A DNA stretch of 64,000 bases, from the NCBI GenBank assembly GCA_026075535.2, contig AP026539.1:7750001-7814000 (forward strand), in the 5' to 3' direction. Below, piece by piece: positions 62,207-64,000 of this stretch; the first letter of the stretch is position 1; each line of letters starts with the position of its first letter. This DNA comes from Tricholoma matsutake (Eukaryota > Basidiomycota > Agaricomycetes > Agaricales > Tricholomataceae). The translations under genes and the position numbers were made by a program. Under the pieces are notes generated by a model that searched no databases, was not told where the DNA came from, and saw nothing but the letters and a program-made list of their open reading frames with translations.

Positions 62207-62391
62207 TACAGGGGCCTATCCCCCTCTACATTCACAGCCACCAAGTAACTGGTGGCCATCATCGGGATGGTGACATGGTGTCGCCTCCCTATACCTTCTC
62301 CCCGCTGCAGGAGGGACAATGTCATCAAGTGCATGCACATGTGTGCATTTGCTTGAGGGGGGCCTCGGCCCCCTACTTGTGGTGGTCATGG
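61534..62391 (+). mobile_element. Element X copy D, 3' part, cut by X-E
   Basis: The X-D sequence continues after the LINE duplication with the rest of the ORF (to 62206) and part of the 3' untranslated region, including the hairpin GGGGGCC/GGCCCCC (62357-62372). At 62392 a poly(T) run begins, which is the reverse-oriented tail of X-E, so X-D's own poly(A) is not in the window. Confidence 0.88.
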
Positions 62392-64000
62392 TTTTTTTTT
62401 TTGGGTCAACAATTTATAACGCAGGGCTCGATCGCAGTCCGCGGAGCGGGGTACAAACTAGGGTACTACTATATCTACGTGTTCCCCTCGCCCATCTCCC
62501 ACCCAGGTCCTCGTTTTAGCCACTTTAGGCGGGCAGTGCCACAGACATTGGCCTCTCAGCCAGGAAAGGCAATAATCCGGAGGGGAAGCCTCCCCCTCCC
62601 AAAGCTAGCCATTAGGTCACCCACTGGTACCAACCGGTCCCCCGGCCACATATCCAACCGAAGTCAGATCAGGCGCAGTGGTGTCAATTCACCGTAAATC
62701 CCCCCTTGCGGGAGGAATAACCGATAGCCTACTTCCAGCCAGCGAGGATTGACCACCCCAGACGAATGGGGTGGACCATCACCGTGTTTGCGCACGAGTG
62801 ACAGAGATGTGGTAGCTGGTTGTTCACCTGGTTATTCACCGGAACTACCGTAGGCAGGGGGGCTGAGGCCCCCCTTCGAGCAAATGCCGACATGTGCATG
62901 CACTCGATGACAACGTCCCCCCCGCAGCGGGGGGAAGGTGGAGGGAAGCGACGCAATGTCACTATCCCGATATCGGCCACCAATTATTTGGTGGGCGTGG
63001 TTGTGGAGGGGTGTTCCCCTATTGGTTGCGGCGCGGCTGTCTCTGAGGACCTCGAGGATGATGGCGTCGTGATGAGGACAAGGGTTCCTCATGATGGAGC
63101 TCTGCATGAGCTGCCTGCCTAGCTGCGTAGGAAGCCCTGAAGGCTGCCGGTGACGTGAGATCAAGAGGCAATCCGGCAGCTGCTAGTTCTGCCGACATTG
63201 GCTCGGACAATCGCCAGGTGGTTGTGAATAGTTCCCATGCCATCTGGCGCCATGCATTCCTCTCTATGAGCGGAATGGCGGATACACGGACGGTACCGAC
63301 AAAAATCGTCATAGCCTCCAGTAAGTGTAGAAAGCCATGAGAGGCGGATGTTATTTCCACCCTCTCATCTCTCGACAACGGAGGCTCATCCTCCACCAAC
63401 TCTGGGATGGCGGATGAACCCGGTGATGTGGGGAGGGGCAGCGCAGATTGCTCCTGCTGCCCCTCTGGATAGAGGAGCTCGGCAATGCCGAGCTCTTGAT
63501 TGTTGTTGGCCTCGAGCCCAAGCTCGAGAGCCAGATCATGCACCTCATCGGCTATCACTTGTGATGCCAAGAAGCGGTTTATCGTCTCCTGCGAGGCTAG
63601 CTCGGTGAGACCCGGAATAAATTCGACGTCCCCACCGTTGGCAGAGCCGTCATCGTCGTCTGGCAGGTCGGAGGAGTCATCCTCCGCCCAAAGATTGTGG
63701 AACTGGTTAGCCACATCAGAGTCCCATCCGCTCAAGGAGACGTGCCCAAACTCTGGGAGGTAGTTGTCGTCGAAGTCTGCGAAGTCGGTGTTTGTGTATA
63801 AGAGGGGGTCGCCATGCGCTGCCTGGTGTCAAGTTTGCGCTCCACGGTTTGTAGAGGGCATTGAGGATGATTTAGCACAAGTAGATGACGGTAGAAGTCA
63901 AGATACGTAGCGTGATAACAATAACAGACGGTCCCTTATCTCAATTCCGGGTCCACCCGACACAGCCTCCAGATGCTCCGAGGGGGCAGGCAGGCCGCAA
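62392..64000 (-). mobile_element. Element X copy E (antisense, runs off the window)
   Basis: The T11 run at 62392-62402 is the poly(A) tail on the minus strand. It is followed by the shared tail (minus-strand GTTATAAATTGTTGACCC), the 3' untranslated hairpins (near 62860-62880 and 62920-62935), the ORF (63861-63019) and the start of the 5' region up to 64000. Only about 140 bp of the 5' region is inside the window. It is inserted in X-D. The target duplication cannot be checked. Confidence 0.88.
63019..63861 (-). pseudogene. Element X ORF, copy E (type II)
   Basis: A frame of 281 codons from the ATG at 63861 to 63019, the same length as copy C. It is interrupted only by TGA at 63829-63831, where copy C has CGA (Arg). 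That is direct within-window evidence for CGA to TGA. From 63735 on the frame is clean for 238 codons: SGWDSDVANQFHNLWAEDD, FIPGLTELASQETINRFLAS, ELLYPEGQQEQSALPLP, MAWELFTTTWRLSEPMSAEL, LDLTSPAAFRASYAARQAA. It is the best preserved copy of this protein in the window. Function is unknown. Confidence 0.72.

Overview
The window is repeat-saturated nuclear DNA of a filamentous fungus, most likely a mushroom-forming basidiomycete (Agaricomycetes). The grounds are about 50-bp spliceosomal introns, Ty3/Gypsy chromoviruses including a marY1-like copy, a Copia element, a Tad-like LINE, a basidiomycete-type Helitron and a TET/JBP-like dioxygenase gene. I see no intact housekeeping gene, tRNA, rRNA or CRISPR array. 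Nearly every reading frame is broken, and most breaks are TGA codons where CGA (Arg) is the likely ancestor.

Layout. 1-8030: host DNA carrying a family of about 16 short palindromes with a shared core and differing but self-complementary arms, split by a Copia element (913-6339). 8031-26410: remains of one large multi-exon gene whose first part is TET/JBP-like. Its sixth exon is split by a 13.4-kb Gypsy element (gypsy-1, 9548-22959, TSD CTTAC), which itself holds a second Gypsy element (gypsy-2, 14189-20051, TSD GGGAG). About 26411-33095: a decayed Helitron (HUH Rep, Pif1-like helicase, USP-like peptidase domain) that follows the dioxygenase gene in the same orientation and in an open frame. 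33164-35719: a KDZ-associated-type protein fragment hit by a LINE scrap, then a non-autonomous TIR element containing a hAT-type MITE. 35728-41606: two parts of a retroposon, here called element X, flanking a 5'-truncated Gypsy (gypsy-3), which carries a second hAT-type MITE. 41607-44450: two fused LINE fragments, one holding a 661-bp foldback element. 44451-48517: a fourth Gypsy-like element (gypsy-4) split by element X copy B. 48515-64000: a stack in which LINE copy L2 is split by X-C and X-D, X-D is split by the near-complete LINE L1 and by X-E, and X-E runs off the window end.

Main candidates for something new. (1) Element X is a 2.2-kb poly(A)-tailed retroposon with one 270-281 codon ORF, no reverse transcriptase, a 5' region with pairing-preserving changes between copies, 12-13 bp target duplications, and a 3' tail of about 40 nt shared with the resident LINE. 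It looks like a protein-coding parasite of that LINE. (2) The covarying palindrome family lies upstream of the dioxygenase gene. (3) Decay is almost purely CpG to TpG/CpA, seen in three LTR pairs and in nonsense codons, in a locus that encodes a putative 5-methylcytosine dioxygenase. (4) A coiled-coil/Cys-cluster gene lies antisense inside gypsy-1.

All functional calls come from motif recognition by eye. No database search was run. Divergence counts are hand counts.
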